Assembly: GCF_018343775.1 (NCBI RefSeq)
Contig: NZ_CP074349.1
Coordinates: 1,230,001-1,294,000 of the forward strand
Length of the DNA: 64,000 nucleotides
From: Pseudomonas cichorii
GTDB taxonomy: Bacteria > Pseudomonadota > Gammaproteobacteria > Pseudomonadales > Pseudomonadaceae
Direction of reading: 5' to 3'
Each line of letters opens with the position of its first letter. The first letter of the stretch is position 1. Positions 60,602 to 64,000 of the stretch are shown in pieces. The notes beneath the pieces were generated by a model that saw only the letters and a program-made list of their open reading frames with translations, was not told the DNA's origin and did not search any database. The translations under genes and the position numbers were made by a program.

Positions 60602-62548
60602 TTAAACCGCCTGCACCCTGGCCAGTTGCTCGCCTTCAAGCCAGGTGCTGATGTCGCTGGCGCGCATGGGTTTGGAGAACAGGTAGCCCTGGGCCCAGGC
60701 GCAGCCGAGGTTTTTCAGGGCGTCGAGTTCTGCGGCGGTTTCCACGCCCTCGACGATACATTCCAGCTTCATGTCCTGGCACAGGGCAATCAGTGACTTG
60801 ACGATCTTGAAGCTGGCCGGGTTTAGGTGGATGTTGGTGACGAAGGTGCGGTCCACCTTCAGTTTGGTCAGCGACAGCGCGTGGATCTGGCTCAGGCTGG
60901 AATAGCCGGTGCCGAAGTCGTCGAGGGAAATGCCGCAGCCCAGTTCGCGAAACCGGCTGATCGCTCGCTGGGTCTGCGGCAGGTCCTGGATGACCGCGGT
61001 TTCGGTGATTTCCAGATCGAGACAGGCCGGGTCGAAACGGCTGCTTTTGATCAGCTCGACGATCTGCTGGGCGGCGTCCTCCGAACCACAGTCGTGGGCG
61101 GACAGGTTGAATGACAGGCGGATACCCTCAGGCCAGCTCGCGGCCGTGTCCAGCGCCTTGCTCAGCAACGGCACTGTGAGGCGATTGACCATGCCGACGC
61201 GCTCGGCAATCGGGATGAACTCACTGGGCGGTACGTTACCCAACTCCGGACTTTCCCAGCGTGCCAGGGCCTCGAACGCGACGGTTTGCTGGCTGTGAAC
61301 ATCCACGATGGGCTGGAACACCACGTGAAACTCATCATCCAGATCGGCCCTGCGCAGGGCTTGTTCGGTCAGCCCTTCGCGATTGAGCTGCTGGCGATGG
61401 GCTGCGCTGAACAGGCAGACCGTGCCGGGGCGGTGGCGCTTGCTCTGATACAGGGCATAGTCGGCGTATTCATACACTTGCGTGGCGTCGGATGCCTGAT
61501 CCGGGAAGGTCGCGATGCCCAGTGACGCACTGATCTGGATAGGGATATCCACCAGCAGGAACGGCTCGCGCATGCTGGCGCAGATTTTCTCGCCAAACGT
61601 CCGCAACTGGTCGTCGCTCATGGCCTGAGTGATGATCAGGCCAAACTCGTCGCCTCCCAGCCGGGCCAAGTGTACATCTTCGTCGAGCAGCCCGGTCAGG
61701 CGCTGGCCAACCTGACAGAGCAGTTTGTCACCAATGCTATGGCCATAAAGATCGTTGACCGGCTTGAAGCCATCCAGGTCGATCAGTCCCACGGCCAGGC
61801 GAATCTCCTGCTCGCGGGCGCGGGACAGCAGCGTATCGAGGCGGGAAAAGAACTGCCGCCGATTGGCCAGTCCGGTCAGGCTGTCCTGATTGGCCAGATG
61901 AAGGTTTTCCTCGCTGAGTTTTGCCGTCTGCGCCTGCATGTTCACCAGCCGGGTGAAGTCGGCGTACTGCGCCTTGAGAATGATCAGCATGGCGATGGAC
62001 ACCAGCAGGACGTCAATCGCAGTGGCAATAAAAGTAATGATATTGGTGGACGCGAAGAACACCACGAACGCGGTGTTGACCACTGCTGTGGTGGCCAGGG
62101 CTGCTGGCAGCAGGTGCATCATGCAAAAAATGCAGCCAATGACGGTGATCGCCATATAAAAGGCGACATGCGCCTGGGCATAGCTGTCGCCATAGGGAAA
62201 CAGCGCCAGCGACCAGGCGGTGAACGCTACGGCGACAAACGGCGCGAGCATATTGGTACGCTTCAGCGCCGCCAGCATCTGCTCCGGGGTGCGTGTCCGC
62301 CCGCGCGTGCGCATCCATTCCGCGGCACGAATCACTCCGAACAACGTCATGATCAACGGGCAATACACCACCAGCCAGCGCGGCGCGACCGCAAAGTGGG
62401 TGCCCGCCAGCATCAGGGTGTTGATCAGCAGGATGAAATACATCATGGGCAATTGGCGAGACAGCGCGATGTATTGCGCCTTGACCAGCCCAGGATTGTC
62501 CTTGGGCACAGACATCAACGCTCGCACGCCGAGCAGTGTTTTCTTCAT
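60602..62548 (-). CDS. Membrane GGDEF-EAL cyclic-di-GMP enzyme
   Basis: About 648 residues. The N-terminal 190 residues carry about five membrane helices (MMYFILLINTLMLAGTHFAV...), followed by a short coiled coil, an intact GGDEF motif (RLGGDEFGLI, residue 298) for diguanylate cyclase, and an intact EAL domain (EALARW at residue 426, then LDDFGTGYSSL) for phosphodiesterase. Both halves look catalytically complete. The ATG at 62548 (MKKTLLGVRALMSVPKDN) is preferred over longer in-frame starts without ribosome sites. Confidence 0.9.
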   Translation of the reverse strand: MKKTLLGVRALMSVPKDNPGLVKAQYIALSRQLPMMYFILLINTLMLAGTHFAVAPRWLVVYCPLIMTLFGVIRAAEWMRTRGRTRTPEQMLAALKRTNMLAPFVAVAFTAWSLALFPYGDSYAQAHVAFYMAITVIGCIFCMMHLLPAALATTAVVNTAFVVFFASTNIITFIATAIDVLLVSIAMLIILKAQYADFTRLVNMQAQTAKLSEENLHLANQDSLTGLANRRQFFSRLDTLLSRAREQEIRLAVGLIDLDGFKPVNDLYGHSIGDKLLCQVGQRLTGLLDEDVHLARLGGDEFGLIITQAMSDDQLRTFGEKICASMREPFLLVDIPIQISASLGIATFPDQASDATQVYEYADYALYQSKRHRPGTVCLFSAAHRQQLNREGLTEQALRRADLDDEFHVVFQPIVDVHSQQTVAFEALARWESPELGNVPPSEFIPIAERVGMVNRLTVPLLSKALDTAASWPEGIRLSFNLSAHDCGSEDAAQQIVELIKSSRFDPACLDLEITETAVIQDLPQTQRAISRFRELGCGISLDDFGTGYSSLSQIHALSLTKLKVDRTFVTNIHLNPASFKIVKSLIALCQDMKLECIVEGVETAAELDALKNLGCAWAQGYLFSKPMRASDISTWLEGEQLARVQAV

Positions 62549-62889
62549 CAGACGACGCTCTGAAAATACAACCAGATAAATAACCGAACGGATTATCCTT
62601 TCCAGACCGGATCGAGCAGGGCTAGAAACTGCTCTCATGGGATCGTGTCGGCCAATCCTCTGGTTTCTACAATTTTTACGACTAGTGGCACTTTGATTTC
62701 GTTCCGTCGAGCGGTCGTAATAGTTGTAAGCGAGGCAGGCACCGTCGAACGGCATCGACAATTAATGGCCAATGGGCTGTCATCCGCGACGATTGGCGCT
62801 TTTCCGGAGGTGAGACGGTTTTTTAACTTTTGGCTTAAGACGGTGTTTATAGGTCAAAAACTTCAATCTCAACAATACATGGGCCCCCC

Positions 62890-63267
62890 CTAAATCTCCC
62901 TCCCAGCCGCACTATCAAACTGTAACCTGGCCTCTTCAACCTCCGGCAATTTCACCAGTGTCCATTTGTGCAGCTCACGAAATGGCTGTTGCAGGCTTTG
63001 GCCCAGCGGGGTGATTTCGTATTGCACTGCCACGGGCGACAGCGAAATGACGTGCCGAGAGACCAGTCCATTGCGTTCCAGTCGTCTCAGGCATTGTGTC
63101 AGTGCCTTTTGTGTTACGCCTTCCAGTCGGCGTTTGATGGCATTGAAGCGGTGTGGCTCTTCATCCAGAACAGCCAGAACCATCATGGACCACTTGTCTG
63201 CGATCTGATCAAACAGTGCGCGGCTGGGGCAGTCCGACGAAAAACATTGTGGCTGTATTTCGAGCAT
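62890..63267 (-). CDS. HxlR-family transcriptional regulator
   Basis: A 125-residue winged-helix protein with the N-terminal Cys of redox- or electrophile-sensing members (SDCPSRALFDQIADKWSMMVLAVL) and the recognition helix region FNAIKRRLEGVTQKALTQCLRRLERNGLV. GAGGAAA precedes the ATG. It is divergent from an Old Yellow Enzyme gene, which it probably controls. Confidence 0.92.
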   Translation of the reverse strand: MLEIQPQCFSSDCPSRALFDQIADKWSMMVLAVLDEEPHRFNAIKRRLEGVTQKALTQCLRRLERNGLVSRHVISLSPVAVQYEITPLGQSLQQPFRELHKWTLVKLPEVEEARLQFDSAAGREI

Positions 63268-63274
63268 CAGGTTT

Positions 63275-63335
63275 CCTCAGGTATACCTAGGCGATTCAAG
63301 GTGCCTAATTGACATTTAGTTTACAAAATATACTT
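63275..63335. promoter_or_regulatory. Divergent control region
   Basis: The palindrome AGGTATACCT is near 63278, and TTGACA (63310-63315) with TATACT-like sequences downstream suggests a plus-strand promoter. It is the candidate operator for the HxlR protein. Confidence 0.45.
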
Positions 63336-63368
63336 ATATGCCTTCCGAAATCAATGGATTCAACTTCG

Positions 63369-64000
63369 ATGTCAAACCTTGATACCAGCGTTTTATTCCG
63401 TCCTTTTTCCATCGGCTCTCTGGAATTGAAAAACAGGATTGTCATGGCCCCGATGACGCGCCTCTTCGCTCCGGAGGGCATACCGGGTGAGGCGAGTGCT
63501 GCCTATTATCGCCGTCGGGTGGAGGGGGGCGTTGGGTTGGTTCTGTCGGAAGGCACGGTCATTGATCGCCCGGCGTCACGTAATGAGGCCAGCATTCCTT
63601 TTTTCCATGGTGACGCGGCGTTGGCCGGATGGAAGAACGTGATCGATTCGGTTCAAGGTGCTGGTGGTCGCATGGGGCCGCAACTCTGGCACACCGGTGC
63701 AGTACGTAGCGACAGGGGCTGGGAGCCGGATGCGCCCGTTGAAAGCCCGTCTGGCCTCAATACGCCAAGTGATCCGCGCGGTATAGCGATGAGCGAAGAG
63801 GATATTGCCGATACGGTGGCTGCGTATGCCAAGGCCGCTGCAAATGCCAAACGCCTGGGCTTCGACACCGTCGAGATTCATGGGGCTCATGGTTACCTGA
63901 TCGATCAGTTCTTCTGGGCGGGCACCAATCAGCGCACCGACCGTTATGGCGGCCCGACTATCAAAGAGCGCTCACGCTTTGCCAGCGAGATCGTTGCTGC
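63369..64000 (+). CDS. Old Yellow Enzyme family NADH:flavin oxidoreductase, partial
   Basis: The first about 210 residues are in the window; the gene runs off the right edge. Family motifs: LFRPFSIGSLELKNRIVMAPMTR at the N-terminus, GPQLWHTGAV (FMN side), and EIHGAHGYLIDQFFWAGTNQRTDRYGG. It reduces activated alkenes using FMN and NAD(P)H. ATG 63369 or the in-frame ATG 63354 may be the start. It is paired with a divergent HxlR regulator, a common arrangement for electrophile-responsive OYE genes. Confidence 0.92.
   Translation, partial: MSNLDTSVLFRPFSIGSLELKNRIVMAPMTRLFAPEGIPGEASAAYYRRRVEGGVGLVLSEGTVIDRPASRNEASIPFFHGDAALAGWKNVIDSVQGAGGRMGPQLWHTGAVRSDRGWEPDAPVESPSGLNTPSDPRGIAMSEEDIADTVAAYAKAAANAKRLGFDTVEIHGAHGYLIDQFFWAGTNQRTDRYGGPTIKERSRFASEIVA

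Overview
The window is chromosomal DNA of a Pseudomonas, most likely the P. syringae group. This rests on gene content and order (isc cluster, ndk-rlmN-pilW-rodZ-ispG-hisS-bamB-der, xseA-leuA, guaB-guaA), on a LOV-domain histidine kinase of the kind known from P. syringae, and on repeated REP-type palindromes with a GAATTCATTC core. No rRNA is present. One tRNA, tRNA-Leu(CAA), lies at 18317-18401.

Layout. 1-9.2 kb is an accessory-looking region: a LysR regulator, two small or unknown genes, a 1175-residue SF1 helicase fused to a phospholipase-D nuclease domain, and a three-gene minus-strand unit (Fe(II)/2-oxoglutarate oxygenase, TSUP transporter, alpha/beta hydrolase). 9.2-10.8 kb is the LOV hybrid kinase. 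11-14.7 kb is a small cargo region (BRO-N protein, DUF1835-type protein, DinJ/YafQ-like toxin-antitoxin pair). Two copies of a structured leader element lie inside it, and two imperfect copies of a 28-nt sequence resembling a type I-F CRISPR repeat lie at its ends. 15.0-17.6 kb is a clearly AT-rich two-gene unit, an ABC/OLD-type ATPase followed by a protein with a TOPRIM-like motif set. I read it as a PARIS/OLD-like defence pair next to tRNA-Leu.

18.3-55.2 kb is mostly core genome. queA-tgt-yajC-secDF handles tRNA modification and protein export. It is followed by a glycine-zipper protein, suhB, trmJ-cysE and the iscRSUA-hscBA-fdx-iscX iron-sulfur assembly operon. Next come ndk, rlmN, pilW, rodZ, ispG, hisS, a YfgM-like gene, bamB and der, then an aminotransferase/omega-amidase pair, a FlxA-like gene, oxaloacetate decarboxylase, leuA (with a candidate Leu-rich leader peptide), an M23 peptidase, xseA, a second TSUP transporter, a Cys4 protein, guaB and guaA.

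55.3-60.4 kb, directly after guaA, is a second accessory insertion: a roughly 1290-residue protein joining an Mrr-like nuclease domain, a STAND/NACHT-type P-loop NTPase and a long helical C-terminus. Its last codons are supplied by an IS3-family element. The window ends with a GGDEF-EAL protein, an HxlR regulator and the start of a divergent Old Yellow Enzyme gene.

The strongest candidates for undescribed biology are the ATPase/TOPRIM-like pair, the nuclease-STAND protein, and the bro/toxin-antitoxin segment with its shared leader elements and CRISPR-repeat-like borders. All domain assignments were made by eye from motifs; no database search was run.
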